A stretch of DNA of 64,000 nt from Pannonibacter sp051860505 (GCF_051860505.1 NZ_JBHYDX010000027.1:9634-73633); one strand, 5' to 3'; shown: positions 1-9,449, counted from the first letter of the stretch. The notes: a model not told the origin generated them from the sequence alone. Translations and numbers: made by a program.

Positions 1-81
1 CCCGAAGGACACCGCATTCCGCCGGGCATTTCCATTGCCCATCACCTGATCCTCGGTTGGCTACAGGAAACAGCATCGTGA
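1..81 (+). CDS. 3' end of an upstream gene, possibly NUDIX / NAD+ diphosphatase-like (partial)
   Basis: An open frame runs in from the left edge and stops at TGA 79-81. The last 26 residues are visible and include RIPPGISIAHHLI near the end. That tail recalls the C-terminus of NudC-type NUDIX hydrolases (PP-x-IAxxLI-x-W), but it is far too short for a firm call. Its TGA overlaps the GTG start of the next gene (GTGA), so the two are probably translationally coupled. Function is inference only. Confidence 0.4.
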   Translation, partial: PEGHRIPPGISIAHHLILGWLQETAS

Positions 82-656
82 CATACTGCGTGTATCTCAC
101 CCATCCAGAAGTACAGATCGATCCAGCCGTGCCCGTACCGGACTGGGGCCTGTCGGATGTCGGCCGCGAGCGGGCAAAGCGCGCGCCTCTGCTCGACTGG
201 GCCTCCGGCATTCGTCATGTCATCTCCAGCGGCGAGCGCAAGGCCATCGAAACAGCCGAACTCTTCGCCGCAGCTTTCGGTCTCAAGGTTGGTATCGTCG
301 AGGCAACCCATGAGAATGATCGATCCGCAACGGGCTTCTTGCCGCCACCGGAGTTTCAGGAGGTTGCCAACGCTTTCTTTGCTGCACCGGAGCAGAGCAT
401 TCGCGGCTGGGAACGGGCGGTCGACGCGCAAACGCGCATCGTCACTGCCGTCCGCAGCACCCTTGCACAGCTTCCGCCTGGCGAGCCCGTCCTGTTCAGC
501 GGTCATGGCGGTGTCGGGACGCTGCTGAAATGCCATCTGCTTGGCGTGCCGATCGCACGGCTGCATGATCAGTCCTCAGGTGGCAACTGGTACGTCTTCG
601 ATCCTGCCGATCTTGATCGACGGGCAGCGCTTTCGCTGGGCTGGTCGGCACTTTGA
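78..656 (+). CDS. histidine phosphatase family protein (phosphoglycerate mutase-like)
   Basis: A protein of about 192 residues with the histidine-phosphatase layout. It has an N-terminal catalytic-type His in LTHPE, a central SSGERKAIETA block matching the family's S-x-x-R/E region, and a late second His in SGHGGVG. The usual RHG triplet reads THP here, so the Arg and Gly of the canonical motif are replaced while the nucleophilic His is kept. I chose GTG at 78 over TTG at 57: an AGGAAAC ribosome site lies just upstream, and the start overlaps the previous stop as GTGA. The substrate is unknown; a small phosphate ester is expected for the family. Confidence 0.8.
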   Translation: MTYCVYLTHPEVQIDPAVPVPDWGLSDVGRERAKRAPLLDWASGIRHVISSGERKAIETAELFAAAFGLKVGIVEATHENDRSATGFLPPPEFQEVANAFFAAPEQSIRGWERAVDAQTRIVTAVRSTLAQLPPGEPVLFSGHGGVGTLLKCHLLGVPIARLHDQSSGGNWYVFDPADLDRRAALSLGWSAL

Positions 657-728
657 TCCGGGTCTGCCGCCTGTTATTTCATCCAAGACGGGTCCAGGCT
701 CTGGCCTAATCATCTGGTTCGGGCGACC

Positions 729-1964
729 ATGACCTTGTCTGTTCAAACCGGATTGCCCATGCCCAGCTTGCCGACCCGTGTCCTGAGCTTCCTCGCCTTT
801 CTGGTTTGCGCCATGCCGGCGCATTCTGCCTATGAGTCCGAGTTTGCTGCCTTCCTGACGCAGAAGGTGATCCCAGTCGCCCGCGCGGCCGGCGTGCCGG
901 ATACAGTCCTCCAGCGGGAACTGGCTGGCCTGAAGCCCAACACGGACTTGCCAGGCTTGGGCCGCCCGGACAAGCCGGAAGCGCCAGCGCAGGTCAATTT
1001 CCAGGCGGAGTTCCGCGCGCCGGCCGGCTATTTCAAGGACAGTCAATTCCGCGCGCTGGCCGGCCCCGGCCGCGCCCTGGCGCAGAAACATGCCGATACC
1101 TTAAAGGCGATCGAGGCACGATATGGCGTGCCACGTCGGATCCTGCTGGCGATCTGGGCTCGCGAAAGCGGCTATGGCGCGGCCAAGATCCCGCATGACG
1201 GCTTACAGACAGTTGCGACCCGCGCCTTCATGGGCGAAAGGCGCGCGTTCTTTCTCGGCGAGACCGTTGCTGCCCTAAAGATACTCGCCGATGGCCACAT
1301 TACCCGGTCCGAGCTGAAAAGCTCCTGGGGCGGAGCGATGGGGCAACCTCAGTTCCTACCCTCGTCCTTCCTCGCCTATGCCGTTGACTTCGACGGGGAT
1401 GGCCGCCGCGACATCTGGCGCTCCGTGCCCGACACACTGGCGTCGATCGCCAATTACCTGCAGCAGAAAGGCTGGGTTGCCGGGCGCGACTGGGGCTATG
1501 AGGTGGTCCTCCCACCAAGTGTATCTTGCAGTCGCGAGGGCCCGGACCAGCGCGAGCCAATCGCCAGCTTCGTCAAGGCAGGCGTGAAACGGGCCAGTGG
1601 CAAGGCCTTTCCGGATGCAGAACTGCGCCGCGAGGCCAATATTCTAATGCCCGCCGGACGGCTCGGCCCAGCTTTTCTTGCCACCGAGAATTTCTACGTT
1701 CTCAAGGCCTATAACGAGAGTGACGTCTATGCCTTGTTTGTCGGACATCTGGCGGACCGCTACAGCTCAGATGCGGGGTTCATCACAGCCTGGCAGGAAA
1801 GCCCGCACATGTCGCGCGGCAAGGTGCGGGACATGCAGCTGAATATGCAGAAGGCTGGATATGACGTTGGCAAGCCGGATGGCCTGATCGGCTTCAAGAC
1901 ACGGCGGTCGCTCGGCATGATCCAGGAAAAAGCCGGTCGGCCAGCCACCTGCTGGATCGAATGA
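729..1964 (+). CDS. lytic murein transglycosylase (MltB/SltB family) with C-terminal peptidoglycan-binding domain
   Basis: A 411-residue exported peptidoglycan-cleaving enzyme. Residues about 10-33 form a signal peptide ending AHS-A. An SLT_2/MltB catalytic domain follows (about 40-330), with the catalytic Glu in WARESGYG near residue 148 and the family blocks GAMGQPQFLPSS and DFDGDGRRDIW. The C-terminal 60 residues (MQLNMQKAGYDVGKPDGLIG) are a PG_binding_1 domain. The family cleaves the MurNAc-GlcNAc bond to give 1,6-anhydro ends. ATG 759 is an alternative start that gives a more compact signal peptide; neither start has a strong ribosome site. It follows the phosphatase by 72 bp. Confidence 0.88.
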   Translation: MTLSVQTGLPMPSLPTRVLSFLAFLVCAMPAHSAYESEFAAFLTQKVIPVARAAGVPDTVLQRELAGLKPNTDLPGLGRPDKPEAPAQVNFQAEFRAPAGYFKDSQFRALAGPGRALAQKHADTLKAIEARYGVPRRILLAIWARESGYGAAKIPHDGLQTVATRAFMGERRAFFLGETVAALKILADGHITRSELKSSWGGAMGQPQFLPSSFLAYAVDFDGDGRRDIWRSVPDTLASIANYLQQKGWVAGRDWGYEVVLPPSVSCSREGPDQREPIASFVKAGVKRASGKAFPDAELRREANILMPAGRLGPAFLATENFYVLKAYNESDVYALFVGHLADRYSSDAGFITAWQESPHMSRGKVRDMQLNMQKAGYDVGKPDGLIGFKTRRSLGMIQEKAGRPATCWIE

Positions 1965-2520
1965 GCCGCCTGCTTATCCCTGCACCACCGGCCGCATCAC
2001 CACCCGCGGCATCCTATGGCGGGCAGCCAAGCCATGACCTGGAGGGGGGCAGTTCGCGTTCGCCCGAACCGTCTGGCGGAGCGCCGGCTTCGGCCGACAA
2101 CGGGGGCATTTCGCCGTCGAGACGCGCACGAACAGGGTCGGTCAGAACCGGGAGGCGCGACGGATCAAGCGTCAGTAACCCCTCATTGCCATCTCTTCCC
2201 AGCCTCGCGGGATCGGGCCATTCTCAAGAGAGACTTCGAGTGTTCGAGAGGGTGGACCGCACCCTCCGTTCGTATCCAGCCGCGCGCCAGATGCCGGATA
2301 AGCGGCCAAGAAAGCCCCAAGCGCAGTTCTGCCCTCCCCCGCAGCAGACTTGCCGCAACGACCCTGGGACAAGCAGGCCGCACAAGCGTGAAAGCCAAGG
2401 CAAACCCTTGGGGTGACAGCGGTGTGTCAGAAGCTGCCTGGCCGGATCTTCAAACAATCCCCGATACAAGACAGGGGTTGACCGTCGCCGGGGCTGGCCT
2501 TCCGACCGAGCCCGCGACGT
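1965..2520. other. gene-free stretch between the transglycosylase and olsB
   Basis: About 555 bp between two convergent genes. Open frames exist on both strands, but their translations are low-complexity Arg/Pro/Ser-rich and match no family I know. They also overlap one another, as expected by chance in GC-rich DNA. I see no tRNA, clear terminator or repeat here. Confidence 0.5.
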
Positions 2521-3447
2521 TCAGCTGGCGTGGCGGCTGGCGTCGGCCCCGTAGTAGTTCACATAGCGGGCATTGAGGGCTGAAACCGGCATCACGATCA
2601 GGACATCGGTGGTGCCAAACTGATGATCGATGACCGCCCCGTCGCCAATATAGGCTCCCAATCGCAAATAGCCCTTGATCAACGGCGGCAAGTCGCGCAA
2701 CGCGGCCTTCTCGCTGAGATCTTCCTTCGCAAGCCGGTTCATCTCGACATATCGCTCTGGCAGCGCCCTCACCCGCCAGCTTTCCGGAGCTCTTGCATGA
2801 TGATGCAGGAACGACAGCTGGCCTGCGATCTGGTCTGGCTCCGTGCCCTCGATCGAGGCGCAACCGATCATCACGTCGATCCTGTTCTGCAAAACATACG
2901 ACCAGATGCCGTGCCACAGAAGCTCGACGGTGCGTTTATTACGATAAGGCTTCAAGACGCAGGAGCGGCCAAGTTCCAGGAAGTTGAGCCCTGGGTTGGC
3001 GTCAATCAGTGGCTGGATGTCATATTCGCCCGAGGTGTAAAATCCGCCGTGCCGATTTGCGACATCCTGGCGAAGCAGGCGGTACGTGCCGACGATTTGC
3101 GGCTGCAATCGGCCAAGTTTGTTGCGCTTCAGGCAGGCATGATCAATGACCAGCATGTGATCGCAAATCGCATCGAAGGGATCGAAGTCCCGCTTGGAGG
3201 CGAGGGTCTGCGCATCCGCGATTGCCGACATTTCTTCATAGAAGACATTGTAGCGCAACCGTTGCGCTGCCTTGACTTCCTTGGCACTGCGCGCGATCCG
3301 AACTTCAAGTGAGCCGATCCGCCCGAGCGTCGCACGCTCCGGAAGGAGCGCCAGGCTCGACTTCAAGGGGCGGGATAGCCCCGGAAACCAGCGCCCAGCT
3401 GCGCCGGGATCCCGGCGCAATGGTGTGAACTTCTCGACGAGTTTCAT
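2521..3447 (-). CDS. olsB: L-ornithine N-alpha-acyltransferase (ornithine lipid synthesis)
   Basis: A GNAT-fold acyltransferase of about 308 residues. OlsB transfers a 3-hydroxyacyl chain from acyl carrier protein to the alpha-amino group of ornithine, giving lyso-ornithine lipid at the inner membrane. Diagnostic blocks are RLRYNVFYEEMSA (about 80-95), DFDPFDAICDHMLVID, VGTYRLLRQ, FLELGRSCVLKPYRNKRT and the C-terminal DVLIVMPV. ATG 3447 (MKLVEKFTPL) is chosen over the upstream in-frame ATG 3474 on family similarity. No olsA acyltransferase lies beside it. Ornithine lipids are typical of rhizobial-type alphaproteobacteria and often replace phospholipids under phosphate limitation. Some related proteins are annotated as hemolysin-like GNATs. 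Confidence 0.85.
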   Translation of the reverse strand: MKLVEKFTPLRRDPGAAGRWFPGLSRPLKSSLALLPERATLGRIGSLEVRIARSAKEVKAAQRLRYNVFYEEMSAIADAQTLASKRDFDPFDAICDHMLVIDHACLKRNKLGRLQPQIVGTYRLLRQDVANRHGGFYTSGEYDIQPLIDANPGLNFLELGRSCVLKPYRNKRTVELLWHGIWSYVLQNRIDVMIGCASIEGTEPDQIAGQLSFLHHHARAPESWRVRALPERYVEMNRLAKEDLSEKAALRDLPPLIKGYLRLGAYIGDGAVIDHQFGTTDVLIVMPVSALNARYVNYYGADASRHAS

Positions 3448-4042
3448 CGGAGAAAAAATGCCCGACCGCACCATGTGTGTTCGGTCCCCTTGCTTGCTTC
3501 GGTCGTTTCCACCGGCGCCCGGCTTGCATCCTGTCGGAATGGCAGGGCTTTGTTATATCCACGCCGCCACCCTGGCAGCGCTTTTCTGTGACGCGGACAA
3601 GTCCGCCTGCAGCGTGCCGCCCCCCCCGGACGAAAGAACGCGAACCGTCCACCTCAGTTGATTGCATCCACCAAGATGGCCTTGCCGTAGCCTTCAGTCC
3701 AATCCTCTTGCCGCGATTTCAGCCCGATCACGGGGAAGCGGTTTCAGCCCGAAAGGTCACGCATATGTCGTGACATCCTGTCACGACCCTAGCCATCAAC
3801 TGGACCACAGTTTCTCAACAGTAACATGACAGACTGGTTACCGCATCTCTTTCGCCCCGGAACCGGACGAGTTCAAGGTCTGGCCTGCCGGAAAGACTGG
3901 GAACGGGCCGGCAGCAGCGATCCGGCATTTGCTGCTCTGGGGAAAAGCGACGCTGCGCACCAGGCAACAGCGTGCTCCTTACGTTATGGAACAGCGCGGT
4001 GGCGATCAATCAAACAGGGAAGCAAATGAGGGGGACAGCGAC
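3448..4042. other. intergenic region upstream of olsB
   Basis: About 595 bp between the start of olsB and the end of the histidine kinase gene, both on the minus strand. Short frames are present but none resembles a protein. Its one notable element is the perfect inverted repeat at 3767-3787, listed separately. Confidence 0.5.
3767..3787. promoter_or_regulatory. perfect 9-bp inverted repeat (operator-like)
   Basis: GTCGTGACA, a TCC spacer, then TGTCACGAC: nine perfectly paired bases on each side of three. No T-run follows on either strand, so it looks like a binding site for a dimeric regulator rather than a terminator. It lies 320 bp upstream of the olsB start. Which gene it would control is not clear. 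Confidence 0.45.
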
Positions 4043-6592
4043 TCAGCCAGACGAACCGAGCCGACCGAGTTCCTCGGCCACAGCCGTTTGGTTCAGCGGC
4101 TTGGTGAGATAGCCGGCCACCCCGAGTTCCCTGGCCCGTTCGCGGGCAGCCGGCATCACATCAGCCGTGACAACCAGGATGGGCACCGGGGATGCGCCAC
4201 TCTCGGCTTCCCTTGCCCGAATGGCAGCGATTGCGCCAAAACCATCGAGACCAGGCATGTGCAGATCCATCAAGATGGCATCAAAACTGCCGCGATTGGC
4301 CGCCGCGACCGCTTCATGGCCGTTGGTGGCCAGTTCCGTTTCATGTCCAAGCTTGCGCAACAGAGCTTCGCCCAGCAACCGGTTGATATCATTGTCTTCT
4401 GCAAGGAGGAGGCGCAGCGGGCGGAGAGGAGCCAACTGCCGGTCCGCGCTGGATACCGGCGGAAAGGAAGCATTCCCGGTTCGGCCCGTGCCGATCGCTT
4501 CAGCCAAGTCCCAGTTTGTCGCTTGATTGTCCTCAGCCATACAGCTGTCTTTCGCCTCTCCCGCGCCGTCGTTCGGGCCGAGCAACGCGGTCAAAGTGCG
4601 CACAAGGGTCTGGCAGCGGACTGGCCGGATCAGATAGGCGGCAAAGCCGGCGCTGCGCAGGCGGTCGACACGTTCGCGCTCCGTCGGCGTGATCAGGACG
4701 ATGGCCGGCGCCTGGCATCCTGCAGCGCGAGCTCCGGCAAGCCAGCCGGCACCATCGCTGACGGAGCCATAGTCGAGCAGCACAAGATCGGCAACTGCCA
4801 GCCTTTCCATCAGTACCGGATCCCCGGGCAGGACCCGGCTGACAGAAGCCTCGTAGGCCGTGAGATGCCGCGACAGAGCAGCCGCTTCGACTTGACCTGC
4901 GGATACTATAACGATTTGCCTGCCCCGGATCTCCGGCCAGGTTCGCCCTTGAACCGGGACCTCCGGAATTGGAAGGCGCACAACGAAGGTTGCCCCGTTG
5001 CCCTCTTCGCCCTCAGCGGCAATGCTACCCGCCATGAGTGTGACCAGCCTCTGCACGATGGCCAGTCCGAGCCCTGTGCCCCCGTACCGCCGGGAGGGGC
5101 CATGGTCGACTTGCTCGAACTCACCAAACATGCGGGCTGTATCTTCGGGCGCGAAGCCAATTCCCGTATCCGCAACAGTAAGAACCAACTCGCCGCCACC
5201 GGAGACGCTTTCGGCAGCAGCAATATCGATGCAAACCCCGCCGCGTTCCGTGAATTTGACGCCGTTCCCGGTCAGATTGTACAGGATCTGGCGCAATCGG
5301 CTCGCATCCACCGTGACCTCATCCGGCACGCTCGGGGCAATCGTCAGCGCGATTTCCAGTCCCTTGGCCTGGGCTCTCGGGGCAAGCAATTCCACAACCT
5401 GCTCGCACAGGGGCTCCAGGGCACAAGGCTCCGGATGGATTGCAAGGCGTCCTGCCTCGGCACGGGAGAAGTCCAGCAGTTCATCGATCAGCAGGAGCAG
5501 CGTTTCGCCGGAGGTCTTGAGCGCATCCGTATAGGCGGCCTGCTCGGGGCTGAGCCTTGTGTCGCGCAACAGCGCCGCCATGCCGAGAATGCCGTTCAAA
5601 GGCGTGCGGATTTCATGACTGACCGTCGCCAGAAACCGGGATTTGGCTTCACTTGCCGTTTCGGCGGAATTGCGAGCCGCAAGAAGTTCTTCTTCCATCA
5701 GCCGCCGATCGGTAACATCCCGCAACAGCGTCTGGATCAGGGGCGCATCACGGGATCCATCACGCACGGTGACGTCAAGACGGGAAAACCACCGGGGACC
5801 GTATCGGGTTTCGAGCATGATATCGCCGAATGCGACGTCTCCAGCCGGGGTGCCAGCGGTGTCCTTTGCTACGGCCAAAGGCAAATGCAAGGGCTGACCA
5901 GGCTGCGGCATGGCCTCGGCCCGGAACAGTGCCTGCGCGGCAGGACTGACATAGAGAACCGTACCGGTCATATTGCGCCGGATGACAACATCGCCGAGCG
6001 CCTGGAGGATACTGGCCTGCCGCTCAGCCGCCTCCCGCAGTTCCCAAGCCTGGTCTTCGACCGCCTCCAGACGCTGACGCAGGTCCTGCCGATCTGCTTC
6101 CACCGCATTTTTTGCTTGTGCCTGCCGTTCACTGTCGTCCCGGGCCAACAGGTACATCGCAAGAGCGCCGCCAAGAAACGCAAGCACCACAGCTGCCAAT
6201 CGCTCGAAAACACCTCCGCTGACAAGTAAAAGTGCGCAAAGCGGTGCCAGGGCAACACCAAGACCGGGGGCAATTGCTGCAATACGGGACATAACTCTTG
6301 CCCGTCCCTCCGTCTTGCCATCGGGGTCGATACCCGGTTTGGCCAGGGTTCCCGGCTGCTCCGCTTCCAGGCACGTCTCCTGCGGCATGTCTGTGTCCAC
6401 GTGCGCCGAAGGCGCAGTTTCCCGCTGCAGATCCATGTCCCCGCATTGGTCTTGCCCCGGCGATCCGCCGGAGCCAGGGTGACAGGCTTCATCCGGATTG
6501 ATGCCAGAACCTGGTCTTCCAGCGACCTTTTGCTCCAGGTTTTCAGACTTTGCCTGCGATTGTGCTCTGGTCCTGTCGCTCTGGCCCGTCAT
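4043..6592 (-). CDS. hybrid sensor histidine kinase / response regulator, PAS-HisKA-HATPase-REC-REC
   Basis: A membrane sensor kinase of about 849 residues. Two hydrophobic segments (about 103-150) are followed by a short coiled coil and a PAS domain (DVVIRRNMTGTVLYVSPAA). Next come the HisKA H-box FLATVSHEIRTPLNG (about 330) and the ATPase N, G1 and G2 boxes (NLTGNGVKF, DTGIGF, GGTGLGLAI). The final receiver is complete: AEDND, phospho-Asp in MDLHMPGLDG, and the KPL lysine. The receiver before it has lost the acidic pair (IVIVSAG) and carries Arg for Lys (IRPVR), so it is probably a pseudo-receiver. Start 6592 is chosen because GGGGAAAG sits just upstream; the frame stays open to 6772. The signal sensed is unknown. 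Confidence 0.88.
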   Translation of the reverse strand: MTGQSDRTRAQSQAKSENLEQKVAGRPGSGINPDEACHPGSGGSPGQDQCGDMDLQRETAPSAHVDTDMPQETCLEAEQPGTLAKPGIDPDGKTEGRARVMSRIAAIAPGLGVALAPLCALLLVSGGVFERLAAVVLAFLGGALAMYLLARDDSERQAQAKNAVEADRQDLRQRLEAVEDQAWELREAAERQASILQALGDVVIRRNMTGTVLYVSPAAQALFRAEAMPQPGQPLHLPLAVAKDTAGTPAGDVAFGDIMLETRYGPRWFSRLDVTVRDGSRDAPLIQTLLRDVTDRRLMEEELLAARNSAETASEAKSRFLATVSHEIRTPLNGILGMAALLRDTRLSPEQAAYTDALKTSGETLLLLIDELLDFSRAEAGRLAIHPEPCALEPLCEQVVELLAPRAQAKGLEIALTIAPSVPDEVTVDASRLRQILYNLTGNGVKFTERGGVCIDIAAAESVSGGGELVLTVADTGIGFAPEDTARMFGEFEQVDHGPSRRYGGTGLGLAIVQRLVTLMAGSIAAEGEEGNGATFVVRLPIPEVPVQGRTWPEIRGRQIVIVSAGQVEAAALSRHLTAYEASVSRVLPGDPVLMERLAVADLVLLDYGSVSDGAGWLAGARAAGCQAPAIVLITPTERERVDRLRSAGFAAYLIRPVRCQTLVRTLTALLGPNDGAGEAKDSCMAEDNQATNWDLAEAIGTGRTGNASFPPVSSADRQLAPLRPLRLLLAEDNDINRLLGEALLRKLGHETELATNGHEAVAAANRGSFDAILMDLHMPGLDGFGAIAAIRAREAESGASPVPILVVTADVMPAARERARELGVAGYLTKPLNQTAVAEELGRLGSSG

Positions 6593-6863
6593 ATCGCTTT
6601 CCCCATCGACATCGCCGCAACGGCGACATCGGCTGATTCCCGTTGCTGCCAGAGTGCCTGCAAAACCCTTTCGGAAACCCTTTCGCAGGGTGCTTCGGAC
6701 AGGGCTCACCCGCACGTTTGCTGCCGGGGCATGCCTTGACGCCTGTCGCCGGGAAAAATTGCTCGTCTTCACATGTCAAAGAACAGGCTGGACCATTGTC
6801 CCGCCGATCCGCCCACAGGATTTGCGCAGCCGGGCGGCGGGCAGCTGCCGCAACTCGTCACTG

Positions 6864-8390
6864 TCATGCAGCCTGTCGAAGCACCGTCTCGCCGCGCAAA
6901 CTCAGGGCTTCTGCGAGATGCAAACGGCTGACGGTGTCCGCACCATCCAGATCAGCAAGCGTCCGCCCCAGCTTCAGCACCCGGTGATAGCCGCGCGCAC
7001 TCAACGCCAGTGTGTTGGCCGCGTCGGTCAGGAAACTGCGGCCTGCCGCATCCATGCCAGTCATCTCATCCACCAGTCCGGCCGGCAGGCGGGCGTTGGG
7101 ACACTCCCCGAGCCCGAGCGCGCGCGACCGGTTGCGCTGGATGTCACGCGCCATGGCAACCCGGGCGGCGACGCTGGCCGAACTTTCCGCCTTCCCCGGC
7201 GCGAGCAAGTCGGAAGCCGATACAGCCGGCACTTCGATACGCAGGTCGATCCGGTCCAGAAATGGTCCGGAGACACGCCCCTGATACTCGATGGCGCAGC
7301 GCGGCCCCCTGCGGCAGACATGGCCCGGCTCGCCGGCATAGCCGCAGCGGCAGGGATTCATGGCCGTGATCAACTGGATGCGCGAGGGATAGGTTACCCG
7401 GTGATTTGCCCGGGCAATCACAGTCTCCCCCGTTTCAAGGGGCTGACGCAGACTGTCGAGCACCTGCGGCTGGAACTCCGGCAACTCGTCGAGAAACAGC
7501 ACGCCGTTGTGCGCGAGCGAGACCTCACCTGGACGCGCCCTGAGACCACCGCCGACGAGAGCGGCCATCGATGCGGAATGATGCGGCGCGCGGAACGGCC
7601 TGCGGTCAGTCAGACGCCCGTCCGCCAGTTCCCCGGCCAGGGAGGCGATCATCGACACCTCGAGCAACTCGCGCGGGCTGAGCGGTGGCAGCAGCGACGG
7701 CAGGCGGCTTGCCAGCATTGATTTACCGGCGCCCGGAGGGCCGACCATCAGAAGATTGTGGCCGCCGGCAGCAGCAATCTCCAGCGCTCGTTTCGCACTC
7801 TCCTGGCCCTTGACGTCTGCAAGATCAGGCAGATCGCCCGCCGGCCCGCGCAGTTTCGGCGCCGGTCGCGACAAGACCTGCGTGCCCTTGAAGTGATTGG
7901 CCAGCTGGATCAGCGAGCGCGGCGCCAGGATGCTCATCTCGCTGTCGGCCCAGGCCGCTTCCGGTCCGCAATCTGCCGGACAGATCAGCCCCTTGCCAAG
8001 CCCGTTGGCCCCGATTGCCGCCGGCAACACGCCGGCTACGGGCGCCAGCCGACCATCAAGCCCCAGTTCACCGAGCACGACATAATCGGCAAGCATGTCA
8101 GCGGGAATGGCGCCAATCGCTGCCATAATGCCGAGCGCAATCGGCAAGTCATAATGCGATCCCTCTTTCGGCAGATCTGCGGGCGCCAGATTGACGGTGA
8201 CCCGCTTGGCGGGCAACGCCAGGCCGGAAGCCAGAAGCGCCGCCCTAACCCGTTCCCGGCTTTCGCCAACGGCCTTGTCCGGAAGGCCTACGATGGTAAA
8301 GGCAACCATGCCCGGTCCGACCATGACCTGCACATCGACCGGAACGGCTTCGATACCCTGGAACGCGACAGTTGTTACGCGACTGACCAT
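6864..8390 (-). CDS. comM: YifB/ComM family Mg-chelatase-like AAA+ ATPase
   Basis: A full-length 508-residue member of the YifB/ComM family. The N-terminal ChlI-like domain starts MVSRVTTVAFQGIEA and contains GLPDKAVGESRERVRAAL. The AAA+ core carries Walker A GPPGAGKS (about 218), Walker B LFLDELPEF and the RPFRAPHHSAS block. A C-terminal ChlI-C helical domain follows. ComM is a hexameric helicase that extends branch migration during natural transformation, and the gene also occurs widely in bacteria not known to be competent. A strong GGGGAG ribosome site precedes ATG 8390. The next plus-strand gene is divergent. Confidence 0.9.
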   Translation of the reverse strand: MVSRVTTVAFQGIEAVPVDVQVMVGPGMVAFTIVGLPDKAVGESRERVRAALLASGLALPAKRVTVNLAPADLPKEGSHYDLPIALGIMAAIGAIPADMLADYVVLGELGLDGRLAPVAGVLPAAIGANGLGKGLICPADCGPEAAWADSEMSILAPRSLIQLANHFKGTQVLSRPAPKLRGPAGDLPDLADVKGQESAKRALEIAAAGGHNLLMVGPPGAGKSMLASRLPSLLPPLSPRELLEVSMIASLAGELADGRLTDRRPFRAPHHSASMAALVGGGLRARPGEVSLAHNGVLFLDELPEFQPQVLDSLRQPLETGETVIARANHRVTYPSRIQLITAMNPCRCGYAGEPGHVCRRGPRCAIEYQGRVSGPFLDRIDLRIEVPAVSASDLLAPGKAESSASVAARVAMARDIQRNRSRALGLGECPNARLPAGLVDEMTGMDAAGRSFLTDAANTLALSARGYHRVLKLGRTLADLDGADTVSRLHLAEALSLRGETVLRQAA

Positions 8391-8553
8391 ACCCCAACTC
8401 CCCGAAAGGTCGAGGAAGACGATACGGCAACTTTTCGGAGAGTCAAGAACGTAAAGAGAACATTAATTCATCGCCGACCTCTTGCCGTCGCCTGAAAACC
8501 AGCGCAGCATGAGACGGCTTAGGGGACAACCGGGCACAGGGGAGCGTGTTGCA

Positions 8554-9375
8554 ATGTGCGATGCATGCGTCATGATCGCGGTCAAGGACCGGATGTTATC
8601 CCGCCGGGAGATGTTCCGGCTGGCGGCCGCAGGCAGTGTTGCCGTCGCCGTTACAGCTACAAGCTCAGCAATTCCGGTACTGGCCGCGACGCCGACAAAG
8701 GTCAGCGATCTGACACATGAGCTGAACGAAGACTTTCCAACATTCTTTGGGGAACAGCAGTTCTTTGCGAACAAGCTTTTTGACTATGAGAAAGACAAGT
8801 TCAATCTCTATGAGTTGCGTGTGAACGAGCATACAGGCACGCATGTGGATGCGCCCCTGCATTTCTCGGCAGATGGCCAGTCGGTGGCCGAGATCCCGGT
8901 CAGCAATCTGGTCGCCCCGCTCGCCATCGTCGATATTCGCGCCAAAGCTGCCGAGAGCGCCGATGCGCAGGTAACGCCCGACGATCTGAAGGCCTGGATC
9001 GCCGTCAATGGCGCGATCCCGGACGGGGCCTGCGTTGCCATGCTGTCAGGCTGGGACAAGCACGTTGCCAGCCCGAAATTCCGCAATTCCGACGACAAGG
9101 GCGTGATGCATTTTCCCGGGTTCCATGTCGAGGCAGCGGCGATGCTGATCGAGGAAGCGAACGTGGTCGGCATTGCCGTGGACACCCTGTCGCTGGATTT
9201 CGGCGCTTCGCCTGACTTTGCCACCCATTACACCTGGCTGCCGAGCAACCGCTGGGGCATCGAATGCATTGCAAATCTGGAGCAATTGCCGGCAACGGGA
9301 GCAACACTCATCGTCGGTGCTCCGAAGCACAAGAGCGGTACCGGCGGCCCTGCACGAGTGCTGGCGCTGATGTGA
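8554..9375 (+). CDS. exported cyclase-family protein (kynurenine formamidase-like fold)
   Basis: About 273 residues of the cyclase superfamily (PF04199), a metal-dependent amidohydrolase-type fold. The family signature HxGTHxDxPxHF is intact as EHTGTHVDAPLHF (around residue 88). An N-terminal SRREMFRLAAAG followed by a hydrophobic stretch ending VLAA looks like a Tat signal, so it is probably exported folded with its metal. I chose ATG 8554 because GGGGAG lies nine bases upstream; an in-frame ATG at 8482 has no such site. The substrate is unknown. True kynurenine formamidases are shorter and cytoplasmic, so that name should not be assigned. Confidence 0.82.
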   Translation: MCDACVMIAVKDRMLSRREMFRLAAAGSVAVAVTATSSAIPVLAATPTKVSDLTHELNEDFPTFFGEQQFFANKLFDYEKDKFNLYELRVNEHTGTHVDAPLHFSADGQSVAEIPVSNLVAPLAIVDIRAKAAESADAQVTPDDLKAWIAVNGAIPDGACVAMLSGWDKHVASPKFRNSDDKGVMHFPGFHVEAAAMLIEEANVVGIAVDTLSLDFGASPDFATHYTWLPSNRWGIECIANLEQLPATGATLIVGAPKHKSGTGGPARVLALM

Positions 9376-9449
9376 ACAGACGGTTTCAACGGTGAACGGC
9401 AGTGCCCCTGATGCTGGACCACCGCCGTTGAGTTGCGGGGTGTGACCAG

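Noticed and set aside
1961..2576. Two plus-strand open frames after the lytic transglycosylase
   Set aside because: They are low-complexity, overlap each other, lack ribosome sites and match no family, so I left the stretch as non-coding.
3929..6229. A 766-residue plus-strand open frame opposite the hybrid histidine kinase
   Set aside because: It is antisense to a protein with clear kinase and receiver motifs, and its own translation has no recognisable domains. Long antisense frames are expected in GC-rich coding DNA.
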